Below are positions 15,398 through 21,481 of a DNA stretch of 46,596 nt, piece after piece; within the stretch, counting starts at the first letter, position 1, and each line of letters starts with the position of its first letter. The notes below the pieces were generated by a model. It saw only the letters and a program-made list of their open reading frames with translations. It was not told the origin of the DNA and did no database searches. Made by a program: the position numbers and the translations under genes. The stretch is from Solirubrobacter deserti (GTDB lineage: Bacteria > Actinomycetota > Thermoleophilia > Solirubrobacterales > Solirubrobacteraceae), in assembly GCF_027587175.1 (NCBI RefSeq), contig NZ_JAPCID010000029.1, positions 1 to 46,596 of the forward strand. Direction: 5' to 3'.

Positions 15398-16249
15398 CTA
15401 GCGGAGGAGCGAGAGGACGCCCTGCGGGGCCTGGTTGGCCTGCGCCAGCATCGAGGTGCCGGCCTGCTGCAGGATGTTCAGCTTCGTGAACTTGGTCATC
15501 TCAGCCGCCATGTCCACGTCACGGATCCGCGACTCCGCGGCCGTGAGGTTCTCCTGGTAGGTCGCCAGGTTGTTCAGACGGTGCTCCAGGCGGTTCTGAA
15601 TGGCGCCGTAGGTGCCACGCTGCTTGGAGACGTTGTCGATCGCCGACGTGAGGTCGGTCAGCGACATGCCCTCGAGCGCCGAGGCGACCTGCGTCGCCGT
15701 GGAGCCGGAGGCGGAGAACGCCGTGACGTTGGCGATGCCGCTCGCGGTCGAGGCGCCCGACAGCGGAGACGTGGCCATCGAGATGGTCTCGCCCTGGTCA
15801 GCGCCCACCTGGAAGGTGAACGACTGCGTGCCGTCGAGGAGCTTCTTGCCGTTGAACGACGTCTGCGTGAGGATGTTGCTGATCTCCTCGGAGATCTGCT
15901 TGACCTCGGCGCCGATGGCGTCCTTGTCGGACGTGTCGAGCGTGCCGGCACCGATCTGCACGCGCAGATCGCGGACGCGCTCGAGCATGCTGTGCACCTC
16001 GCCGAGGGCGCCTTCCGCGGTCTGGACCAGGGAGATGGCGTCCTGAGCGTTGCGCTGCGCCTGGCCGAGGCCGCTGATCTGGGCACGCATCTTCTCCGAG
16101 ATGCCCAGGCCGGCAGCGTCGTCCGCGGCGCGGTTGATGCGGTAGCCGCTGGAGAGCTTCTCCATGGCCTTCGAAGCCTGCGCGCCGGTGGCGGACAGCG
16201 TGCGGTGCGCGTTGAAGGCTTCGATGTTGTTCTGGATACGGAGGCCCAT
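15398..16249 (-). CDS. Flagellin 1 of 5
   Basis: A 283-residue flagellin, filament subunit exported by the flagellar type III system. Complete D0/D1 ends: [20 protein letters not shown] at the N-terminus and a C-terminus ending [20 protein letters not shown] plus GVLSLLR. The middle (about residues 150-205) is short, so there is little or no D2/D3 domain. This middle is the only part that differs strongly between the five copies; here it reads [20 protein letters not shown] followed by an Ala/Ser-rich segment. Start ATG 16249 has AAGGAG 7 nt upstream. It has its own promoter, leader hairpin and terminator. Confidence 0.97.
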   Translation of the reverse strand: MGLRIQNNIEAFNAHRTLSATGAQASKAMEKLSSGYRINRAADDAAGLGISEKMRAQISGLGQAQRNAQDAISLVQTAEGALGEVHSMLERVRDLRVQIGAGTLDTSDKDAIGAEVKQISEEISNILTQTSFNGKKLLDGTQSFTFQVGADQGETISMATSPLSGASTASGIANVTAFSASGSTATQVASALEGMSLTDLTSAIDNVSKQRGTYGAIQNRLEHRLNNLATYQENLTAAESRIRDVDMAAEMTKFTKLNILQQAGTSMLAQANQAPQGVLSLLR

Positions 16250-16313
16250 GATCTAACTCCTTGTTCGATCGGGTTGCTGAGGGCAGGAAAGCGAGGCGAC
16301 TCCCTGTCGCCTC
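16250..16313 (-). promoter_or_regulatory. Flagellin 1 leader with two GGA sites (candidate CsrA target)
   Basis: Hairpin 1 (16293-16313): 8-bp perfect stem GAGGCGAC/GTCGCCTC with loop AGGGA, giving ACAGGGA across stem and loop. It begins about where transcription should start. Site 2 (16256-16264): ACAAGGAGT over the Shine-Dalgarno, in a weaker stem (AAC/GTT plus one mismatch). Confidence 0.55.
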
Positions 16314-16321
16314 ACACAAAA

Positions 16322-16348
16322 AGATCGGCCCCGAGGGGCCGATCTTTA
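16322..16348 (-). promoter_or_regulatory. Flagellin 1 sigma-28 promoter, also a terminator-shaped palindrome
   Basis: Minus strand TAAAGATC (16341-16348), 11 nt, GCCGATCT (16322-16329). The two boxes are reverse complements. The whole element is therefore a strong hairpin with a short loop, followed by TTTTT, and can end transcription from flagellin gene 2. A second hairpin without T-run (16369-16390) lies between it and that gene. Confidence 0.7.
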
Positions 16349-16368
16349 GGGCACTTTCTGAGATTTTT

Positions 16369-16390
16369 CGGGGGCGCCGAGGCGCCCCCG
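16369..16390 (-). terminator. Hairpin after flagellin gene 2
   Basis: A perfect 10-bp stem CGGGGGCGCC/GGCGCCCCCG with a 2-nt loop, 10 nt after the stop of flagellin 2. It is followed by A-rich rather than T-rich sequence leftward, so it may act as a 3'-end stabiliser in front of the next hairpin. Confidence 0.5.
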
Positions 16391-16400
16391 AGAGTCACTG

Positions 16401-17258
16401 CTAGCGGAGCAGGGAGAGGACGCCCTGCGGGGCCTGGTTGGCCTGCGCCAGCATCGACGTACCGGCCTGCTGCAGGATGTTCAGCTTCGTGAACTTGGTC
16501 ATCTCAGCCGCCATGTCCACGTCACGGATGCGCGACTCCGCAGCCGTCAGATTCTCCTGGTAGGTCGCCAGGTTGTTCAGACGGTGCTCCAGACGGTTCT
16601 GGACCGCGCCGTAGGTGCCACGCTGCTTGGAGACGTTGTCGATCGCCGACGTGAGATCGGTCAGCGACATGGCCTCGAGGGCCGTCGCGACCTGGGTCGA
16701 CGTCGAAGCCGCGGCCGAGAAGGCCGTGACGTTGCCGACGCCGCTGACAGCCGCGCCGCCCGAGAGCGTCGAGGAGGCCAGGGAGATCGTCTCGCTCGCG
16801 TTGGCGCCGACCTGGAACGTGAAGGCCGAGCCGGCCGAGCCGTCGAGCAGCTTCTTGCCGTTGAACGACGTGTTGCTCAGGATGTTGCTGATCTCCTCGG
16901 AGATCTGCTTGACCTCGGCGCCGATGGCGTCCTTGTCGGTCGTGTCGAGCGTGCCGCCGCCGATCTGCACGCGCAGATCGCGGACGCGCTCGAGCATGGA
17001 GTGAACCTCGCCCAGGGCGCCTTCGGCGGTCTGAACCAGCGAGATCGCATCCTGCGCGTTGCGCTGCGCCTGACCCAGACCGGAGATCTGCGAACGCATC
17101 TTCTCGGAGATACCGAGGCCGGCCGCGTCGTCGGCGGCACGGTTGATGCGGTAGCCGCTGGAGAGCTTCTCCATGGCCTTGGACGCCTGCGCGCCGGTGG
17201 CGGTCAGCGTGCGGTGGGCGTTGAAAGCTTCAACGTTGTTCTGGATACGAAGGCCCAT
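16401..17258 (-). CDS. Flagellin 2 of 5
   Basis: A 285-residue flagellin with the same conserved ends as copy 1 ([21 protein letters not shown]-terminus GVLSLLR). The central segment reads [20 protein letters not shown] and is shared with flagellin 5. A 158-nt stretch (17017-17174) and an 89-nt stretch (16777-16865) are base-for-base identical to flagellin 5, a sign of gene conversion. Start ATG 17258 has AAGGAG just upstream, inside a hairpin loop. Separate promoter and leader. Confidence 0.97.
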   Translation of the reverse strand: MGLRIQNNVEAFNAHRTLTATGAQASKAMEKLSSGYRINRAADDAAGLGISEKMRSQISGLGQAQRNAQDAISLVQTAEGALGEVHSMLERVRDLRVQIGGGTLDTTDKDAIGAEVKQISEEISNILSNTSFNGKKLLDGSAGSAFTFQVGANASETISLASSTLSGGAAVSGVGNVTAFSAAASTSTQVATALEAMSLTDLTSAIDNVSKQRGTYGAVQNRLEHRLNNLATYQENLTAAESRIRDVDMAAEMTKFTKLNILQQAGTSMLAQANQAPQGVLSLLR

Positions 17259-17318
17259 GATTCAACACTCCTTGTTGATCGGGATGTAGGGCTTGTCGAG
17301 GCGACTCCCTGTCGCCTC
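17259..17318 (-). promoter_or_regulatory. Flagellin 2 leader with two GGA-loop hairpins
   Basis: Hairpin 1 (17298-17318): stem GAGGCGAC/GTCGCCTC, loop AGGGA. Hairpin 2 (17262-17278): perfect 6-bp stem TCAACA/TGTTGA with loop AGGAG, which is the Shine-Dalgarno itself; the sequence reads ACAAGGAG. Both match the ACANGGA core that CsrA binds in loops. Confidence 0.6.
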
Positions 17319-17326
17319 ACCCAAGA

Positions 17327-17353
17327 TGATCGGCCCCGAAGGGCCGATCTTGA
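17327..17353 (-). promoter_or_regulatory. Flagellin 2 sigma-28 promoter/palindrome
   Basis: Minus strand TCAAGATC (17346-17353), 11 nt, GCCGATCA (17327-17334). The internal stem GATCGGCCC/GGGCCGATC has a UUCG loop on the transcript. It doubles as the only terminator-like structure after flagellin 3. Confidence 0.65.
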
Positions 17354-17368
17354 GGACAGATGTGTGAC

Positions 17369-18208
17369 TTAGCGGAGCAGGGAGAGGACGCCCTGCGGGG
17401 CCTGGTTGGCCTGCGCCAGCATCGACGTACCGGCCTGCTGCAGGATGTTCAGCTTCGTGAACTTGGTCATCTCAGCCGCCATGTCCACGTCACGGATGCG
17501 CGACTCCGCAGCCGTCAGATTCTCCTGGTAGGTCGCCAGGTTGTTCAGACGGTGCTCCAGACGGTTCTGCACGGCGCCGTAGGTGCCACGCTGCTTGGAG
17601 ACGTTGTCGATCTGCGTCGTGAGGTCGGTCAGCGACATGGCCTCCAGGGCCGACGCGACGGTCGAGGCGGTGCCGGACGACCACGTCGTCACGCTGCCGA
17701 CGCCGGTGGCGGCGGTGGACAGCGTCGAGGACGCCATCGAGATCGTCTCGCCGTTGTCGGCACCGACCTGGAAGGTGAAGCCGTTGCTGCCGTCGAGCAG
17801 CTTCTTGCCGTTGAAGGACGTCTGGGAGATGATGTTGCCGATCTCCTCGGAGATCTGCTTGACCTCGGCGCCGATGGCCTCCTTGTCGGACTGGTCCAGC
17901 GTGCCGCCGCCGATCTGGACGCGCAGGTCACGCACGCGCTCGAGCATGCTGTGGACCTCGCCCAGCGCGCCTTCCGCCGTCTGGACCAGCGAGATCGCGT
18001 CCTGCGCGTTGCGCTGCGCCTGGCCGAGGCCGCTGATCTGGGCACGCATCTTCTCGGAGATGCCGAGGCCGGCGGCGTCGTCGGCCGCGCGGTTGATGCG
18101 GTAGCCGCTGGAGAGCTTCTCCATGGCCTTGGAGGCCTGGTTGCCGGTGGCGGTCAGGGTGCGGTGCGCGTTGAAGGCTTCAACGTTGTTCTGGATGCGA
18201 AGGCCCAT
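17369..18208 (-). CDS. Flagellin 3 of 5
   Basis: A 279-residue flagellin. ATG 18208 is chosen, giving [12 protein letters not shown] as in the other copies; a GTG three codons upstream overlaps the Shine-Dalgarno and is rejected. The centre is the shortest of the five: [20 protein letters not shown], then a Trp-containing stretch [10 protein letters not shown]. The N-terminal conserved half shares 195 identical bases (17909-18103) with flagellin 4. The 72 bases around the start and leader (18198-18269) are identical to flagellin 5. Confidence 0.97.
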   Translation of the reverse strand: MGLRIQNNVEAFNAHRTLTATGNQASKAMEKLSSGYRINRAADDAAGLGISEKMRAQISGLGQAQRNAQDAISLVQTAEGALGEVHSMLERVRDLRVQIGGGTLDQSDKEAIGAEVKQISEEIGNIISQTSFNGKKLLDGSNGFTFQVGADNGETISMASSTLSTAATGVGSVTTWSSGTASTVASALEAMSLTDLTTQIDNVSKQRGTYGAVQNRLEHRLNNLATYQENLTAAESRIRDVDMAAEMTKFTKLNILQQAGTSMLAQANQAPQGVLSLLR

Positions 18209-18268
18209 GGTCAACACTCCTTGTTGATCGTGGTGAGGGCTATTTCAGAAGCGACTCCCTGTCGCCTC
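18209..18268 (-). promoter_or_regulatory. Flagellin 3 leader with two GGA-loop hairpins
   Basis: Hairpin 1 (18248-18268): GAGGCGAC paired with GTCGCTTC (one G-U), loop AGGGA. Hairpin 2 (18211-18227): stem TCAACA/TGTTGA, loop AGGAG carrying the Shine-Dalgarno. Confidence 0.6.
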
Positions 18269-18276
18269 AAACACGA

Positions 18277-18303
18277 AGATCGGCCCCGAGGGGCCGATCT
18301 TTA
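18277..18303 (-). promoter_or_regulatory. Flagellin 3 sigma-28 promoter/palindrome
   Basis: Minus strand TAAAGATC (18296-18303), 11 nt, GCCGATCT (18277-18284). Same palindrome as for flagellin 1. It lies 30 nt after the stop of flagellin 4 and is followed by TTCGTGTTT. Confidence 0.7.
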
Positions 18304-18332
18304 GCGCACTGCGTAAATTGTCGACGCGGGGA

Positions 18333-19187
18333 CTAGCCCTTGAGCAGCGAGAGCACGCCCTGCGGGGACTGGTTGGCCTGCGCGAGCATCGAGGTGCCGG
18401 CCTGCTGCAGGATGTTCAGCTTCGTGAACTTGGTCATCTCAGCCGCCATGTCTACGTCACGGATGCGCGACTCGGCCGCCGTGAGGTTCTCCTGGTAGGT
18501 CGCCAGGTTGTTCAGACGGTGCTCCAGGCGGTTCTGGATCGCGCCGAAGGTGCCACGCTGCTCGGAGACGTTCTCGATCGCCGACGTGAGGTCGGTGAGC
18601 GTCATGGCCTCGAGCGCGGAGGCGACCTGCGAAGCGGTGTTGGCGGAAGCGGAGAGCGTCGTGACGTTGCCGACGCCGTTCTGCGCCAGCGTGCCCGACA
18701 GCGTCGAGGACGCCATCGAGATCGTCTCGCCCTGGTTGGCGCCGACCTGGAACGTGAACGAGTTGCTGCCGTCGAGCAGCTTCTTGCCGTTGAAGGAGGT
18801 GTTCGTGAGGATGTTGCTGATCTCGTCGGCGATCTGCTTGACCTCGGCGCCGATGGCCTCCTTGTCGGAGGTGTCGAGGGTGCCGTTGCCGATCTGGACG
18901 CGCAGGTCACGCACGCGCTCGAGCATGCTGTGGACCTCGCCCAGCGCGCCTTCCGCCGTCTGGACCAGCGAGATCGCGTCCTGCGCGTTGCGCTGCGCCT
19001 GGCCGAGGCCGCTGATCTGGGCACGCATCTTCTCGGAGATGCCGAGGCCGGCGGCGTCGTCGGCCGCGCGGTTGATGCGGTAACCGCTGGAGAGCTTCTC
19101 CATCGCCTTCGAAGCCTGCGCAGACGTGGCGCTGAGCTGACGGTGCGTGTTGAAGGCTTCGATGTTGTTCTGGATGCGAAGACCCAT
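18333..19187 (-). CDS. Flagellin 4 of 5
   Basis: A 284-residue flagellin and the most divergent copy: [20 protein letters not shown] at the N-terminus and GVLSLLKG at the C-terminus, with two changes where the others have [13 protein letters not shown]. The central segment reads [20 protein letters not shown]. Its leader and promoter are also divergent, with no TCAACA hairpin and a degenerate -10. It may be a minor or differently timed subunit. It shares 195 identical bases (18888-19082) with flagellin 3. Confidence 0.97.
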   Translation of the reverse strand: MGLRIQNNIEAFNTHRQLSATSAQASKAMEKLSSGYRINRAADDAAGLGISEKMRAQISGLGQAQRNAQDAISLVQTAEGALGEVHSMLERVRDLRVQIGNGTLDTSDKEAIGAEVKQIADEISNILTNTSFNGKKLLDGSNSFTFQVGANQGETISMASSTLSGTLAQNGVGNVTTLSASANTASQVASALEAMTLTDLTSAIENVSEQRGTFGAIQNRLEHRLNNLATYQENLTAAESRIRDVDMAAEMTKFTKLNILQQAGTSMLAQANQSPQGVLSLLKG

Positions 19188-19232
19188 TGCGGGAGGACTC
19201 CTTGTGAGGAACTACGGCGACTCCGTGTCGCC
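19188..19232 (-). promoter_or_regulatory. Flagellin 4 leader, divergent but keeps the GGA-loop hairpin
   Basis: Hairpin 1 (19216-19232): 6-bp stem GGCGAC/GTCGCC with loop ACGGA, so the core reads ACACGGA. The variable position of ACANGGA has changed while ACA and GGA are kept. ACAAGGAG precedes the start by about 10 nt, but its flanks pair differently (AGGAGTCCT). Confidence 0.5.
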
Positions 19233-19249
19233 TCTGACGGACACGACAT

Positions 19250-19277
19250 GTGTCGGTCATCCGTCCGAGCTCCTTTA
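19250..19277 (-). promoter_or_regulatory. Flagellin 4 sigma-28-like promoter (weak)
   Basis: Minus strand TAAA (19274-19277), 16 nt, ACCGACAC (19250-19257). The spacing and ACCGACAC/GCCGACAC form match the CHAP gene promoter rather than the other flagellins. Confidence 0.45.
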
Positions 19278-19296
19278 GTCCTCCACAACGACAGCT

Positions 19297-19326
19297 GCCC
19301 CCCGGTCCGCTTTCGGACCGAGGGGC
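19297..19326 (-). terminator. Terminator-like hairpin after flagellin gene 5
   Basis: A 13-bp stem (one G-U pair) with an AAAG loop on the transcript, 22 nt after the stop of flagellin 5. No long T-run follows. Confidence 0.55.
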
Positions 19327-19347
19327 GCTGTGCACTGCTGGCTTGGC

Positions 19348-20211
19348 TTAGCGCAGGAGCGAGAGGACGCCCTGCGGGGCCTGGTTGGCCTGGGCCAGCA
19401 TCGAGGTGCCGGCCTGCTGCAGGATGTTCAGCTTCGTGAACTTGGTCATCTCAGCCGCCATGTCCACGTCACGGATGCGCGACTCCGCAGCCGTCAGATT
19501 CTCCTGGTAGGTCGCCAGGTTGTTCAGACGGTGCTCCAGACGGTTCTGGACCGCGCCGTAGGTGCCACGCTGCTCGGAGACGTTGTCGATCGCCGAGGTG
19601 AGGTTGGTCAGGGACAGACCGGCCGCCTCGAGGGACGTCACGGCCGCGCCGGCGTTCGCCGCGCCCGAGAGCGCCAGGACCTCGGTGAGGCCGCCGCCCG
19701 CGATGGCCGCGGTCGACAGCGTCGAGGACGCCAGGGAGATCGTCTCGCTCGCGTTGGCGCCGACCTGGAACGTGAAGGCCGAGCCGGCCGAGCCGTCGAG
19801 CAGCTTCTTGCCGTTGAAGGACGTGTTGGTGAGGATGTCCTTGATCTCGGTCGCGATCTGGATGACCTCGGCGCCGATGGCCTCCTTGTCGGAGGTGTCG
19901 AGCGTGCCGCCACCGATCTGGACCTTCAGGTCTCGCACCCGCTCGAGCATGGAGTGAACCTCGCCCAGCGCGCCTTCGGCGGTCTGAACCAGCGAGATCG
20001 CATCCTGCGCGTTGCGCTGCGCCTGACCCAGACCGGAGATCTGCGAACGCATCTTCTCGGAGATACCGAGGCCGGCCGCGTCGTCGGCGGCACGGTTGAT
20101 GCGGTAGCCGCTGGAGAGCTTCTCCATCGCCTTGGACGCCTGCACGCCCGTGGCGGTCAGCGTGCGGTGCGCGTTGAACGCCTCAACGTTGTTCTGGATA
20201 CGAAGGCCCAT
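19348..20211 (-). CDS. Flagellin 5 of 5
   Basis: A 287-residue flagellin from ATG 20211 (an upstream GTG overlapping the Shine-Dalgarno is rejected). Conserved ends as in copies 1-3. The central part is the longest of the set, with [20 protein letters not shown] shared with flagellin 2, then a unique stretch AIAGGGLTEVLALSGAANAG. In D1 it differs from the others at [20 protein letters not shown]. First of the five in transcription order. Its promoter lies inside the 3' end of the preceding small gene. Confidence 0.97.
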   Translation of the reverse strand: MGLRIQNNVEAFNAHRTLTATGVQASKAMEKLSSGYRINRAADDAAGLGISEKMRSQISGLGQAQRNAQDAISLVQTAEGALGEVHSMLERVRDLKVQIGGGTLDTSDKEAIGAEVIQIATEIKDILTNTSFNGKKLLDGSAGSAFTFQVGANASETISLASSTLSTAAIAGGGLTEVLALSGAANAGAAVTSLEAAGLSLTNLTSAIDNVSEQRGTYGAVQNRLEHRLNNLATYQENLTAAESRIRDVDMAAEMTKFTKLNILQQAGTSMLAQANQAPQGVLSLLR

Positions 20212-20271
20212 GGTCAACACTCCTTGTTGATCGTGGTGAGGGCTATTTCAGAAGCGACTCCCTGTCGCCTC
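20212..20271 (-). promoter_or_regulatory. Flagellin 5 leader with two GGA-loop hairpins
   Basis: Hairpin 1 (20251-20271): GAGGCGAC/GTCGCTTC, loop AGGGA. Hairpin 2 (20214-20230): TCAACA/TGTTGA, loop AGGAG with the Shine-Dalgarno. The leader is identical to that of flagellin 3 over 72 bases and overlaps the stop of the upstream gene. Confidence 0.6.
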
Positions 20272-20479
20272 AGCCGTAGTAGTCGGTGCCTCTCCGCGGT
20301 TCTTGAGGTGATTTCTTGGGCGGTCGTCTTGCTGACCGCTCGTCCACCTCGCGCCGCTTCTCCTCACGCTGGCGGCGCGCCTCCTCCCGCTCGGCGGGGG
20401 ACAGCAGGCGCGGCTTGTCGACGCGCTCGATCGCGCCCGTGCTGGGGTCGCGGCGGATGACGCGGTAGATCGGGTCCAT
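20270..20479 (-). CDS. Small charged protein, unknown function
   Basis: A 69-residue protein, MDPIYRVIRRDPSTGAIERV..., with a highly basic and acidic C-terminal half (AEREEARRQREEKRREVDER) ending DYYG. ATG 20479 is taken because it overlaps the stop of the previous gene by one base. No known domain; it is not CsrA or FliW. It is the last gene before the flagellins in the flhF-PilZ run, so it may be a flagellar accessory protein. Confidence 0.65.
   Translation of the reverse strand: MDPIYRVIRRDPSTGAIERVDKPRLLSPAEREEARRQREEKRREVDERSARRPPKKSPQEPRRGTDYYG
20280..20306 (-). promoter_or_regulatory. Flagellin 5 sigma-28-like promoter inside the upstream gene
   Basis: Minus strand TCAAGAAC (20299-20306), 11 nt, ACCGACTA (20280-20287). 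It is not palindromic because it must also encode the C-terminus of the 69-residue protein. Confidence 0.45.
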
Positions 20480-20859
20480 CAGGAGGCGGCCTGCTCGGCC
20501 TGGTCGGCGGCGAGCTTCTCCATCCGCTCCTGATGCGCGCGCATCTGCTCGCGGCGGTGCTCGGCGACCTGCTCGAGCTCGTGCATGAGGATGTGGCGCC
20601 AGACCATGATCGCGCAGCGCCAGACGACGATATTCACGACGATACCGGCCACCAGCGCGCGCCAGACGGCGTCGAAGAGCTCCTGGTCGCCGACGACGTT
20701 GAGCACGAAGACGAGCACGAACGCGATCAGTGCGGCGCGCGTGCGGGCGCGGCGGATGCCGGCCTTCGCGCGCGGGTGCTGGGAGAGCGAGACGAGCGCC
20801 TCGGCCTTGGCCTCCTCGCCCTTCTTCGCCTTGTCCTTCTTGTCCTTCTTGTCGGCCAT
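20479..20859 (-). CDS. Small membrane protein with two transmembrane segments, unknown
   Basis: A 126-residue protein. A lysine-rich start (MADKKDKKDKAKKGEEAKAE) is followed by two hydrophobic segments (about 42-58 and 68-85; AALIAFVLVFVLNVV and ALVAGIVVNIVVW), then a coiled C-terminal tail HELEQVAEHRREQMRAHQER. No recognised family. It overlaps the PilZ gene stop by one base and is coupled to the following 69-residue gene. The genomic setting suggests a flagellar or motility role only. Confidence 0.7.
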   Translation of the reverse strand: MADKKDKKDKAKKGEEAKAEALVSLSQHPRAKAGIRRARTRAALIAFVLVFVLNVVGDQELFDAVWRALVAGIVVNIVVWRCAIMVWRHILMHELEQVAEHRREQMRAHQERMEKLAADQAEQAAS

Positions 20860-21479
20860 CAGCGTCCTCGCGCGGCGCGCAGCGCCTGGACCTCACGGTC
20901 GCGGATGTAGCGCATCAGTCGATCTTCGTCGGCGCGGGCGATCCCGTCCATCCGGATGCCCTTCTGCTCGGGCTCGTTGCCCGCGCGCACGACCCGGCCG
21001 AGCGCGCGCAGCGGCGGCCCTTCGGGCAGCTGGAGCTCGACGCGCACGTCGACGCCCAGCGGGAGGTCCCACTTGTCCTGGATCTGGATGCCAGAGCCGG
21101 AGATGTCGACGGTTGTCGTGTCCCCGCCCACGGGCTCGTCGACGCCGCGCACGCTGACGTCCAGGAACGCCTCGATGCGGACGAACTCGCGGCGCTGGAT
21201 GCGCTCGACCTCGCCGCGGAGCGCGATCACGAGCGAGCCGTTGCGGTCGGCCTTGAGCGTGCCCGGATAGCGGAAGATCCCGCGGCCGGACGTGACCTCG
21301 ACGGCCCAGTCGCCGCCGATCGTGCGCGCGATCCGGTCGTCCTTGACGGCCAGGGCGACGGTGACGCTCCCACCGTCCGACTGCTCCACGGTGCCCGGGA
21401 GCATCCCGATGTGGAGGTGACGGACGACGACGTGCTGGCCCGCGGCCAGCTGCGAGACAGGAGCGGTCACAGCAGCCAT
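20859..21479 (-). CDS. YcgR-like PilZ protein (c-di-GMP-responsive flagellar brake candidate)
   Basis: A 206-residue two-domain protein. An N-terminal YcgR-type beta-barrel (about 10-95) is followed by a PilZ domain (about 95-200). Both c-di-GMP binding motifs are present: the RxxxR box in QRREFVRIEAFLDV and the D-x-S-x-x-G box in TTVDISGSGIQI. Known relatives slow or bias the flagellar motor when c-di-GMP is high. It lies 2 nt after flhF in the flhA-flhF run, which supports that role here. Confidence 0.88.
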   Translation of the reverse strand: MAAVTAPVSQLAAGQHVVVRHLHIGMLPGTVEQSDGGSVTVALAVKDDRIARTIGGDWAVEVTSGRGIFRYPGTLKADRNGSLVIALRGEVERIQRREFVRIEAFLDVSVRGVDEPVGGDTTTVDISGSGIQIQDKWDLPLGVDVRVELQLPEGPPLRALGRVVRAGNEPEQKGIRMDGIARADEDRLMRYIRDREVQALRAARGR

Positions 21480-21481
21480 TA

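Larger units (their letters stand above)
17909..19082. repeat. 195-bp identical tracts in flagellins 3 and 4
   Basis: 17909-18103 and 18888-19082 are identical over all 195 bases read, including silent third positions, while flanking codons differ. They encode the same part of the conserved N-terminal half. Direct repeats at 979-nt distance. Confidence 0.85.
16777..20127. repeat. Identical tracts in flagellins 2 and 5
   Basis: 17017-17174 equals 19970-20127 (158 bases), and 16777-16865 equals a tract in the centre of flagellin 5 (89 bases, near 19727-19815). The genes between them do not share these silent bases. Confidence 0.8.

Noticed and set aside
18209-18217. Upstream GTG start (MLT before MGLRI) for flagellin 3, and likewise for flagellin 5
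   Set aside because: The GTG overlaps the Shine-Dalgarno sequence, and all other copies start at MGLRI.
15500-20200. Tandem direct repeats resembling a repeat array
   Set aside because: The repeats are the conserved ends of five flagellin genes, not CRISPR or satellite DNA; no spacer pattern.
20270-20479. Small gene before the flagellins as a possible CsrA
   Set aside because: The sequence lacks the MLVLTRK-type start and the beta-strand core of CsrA; it is a charged helical protein.
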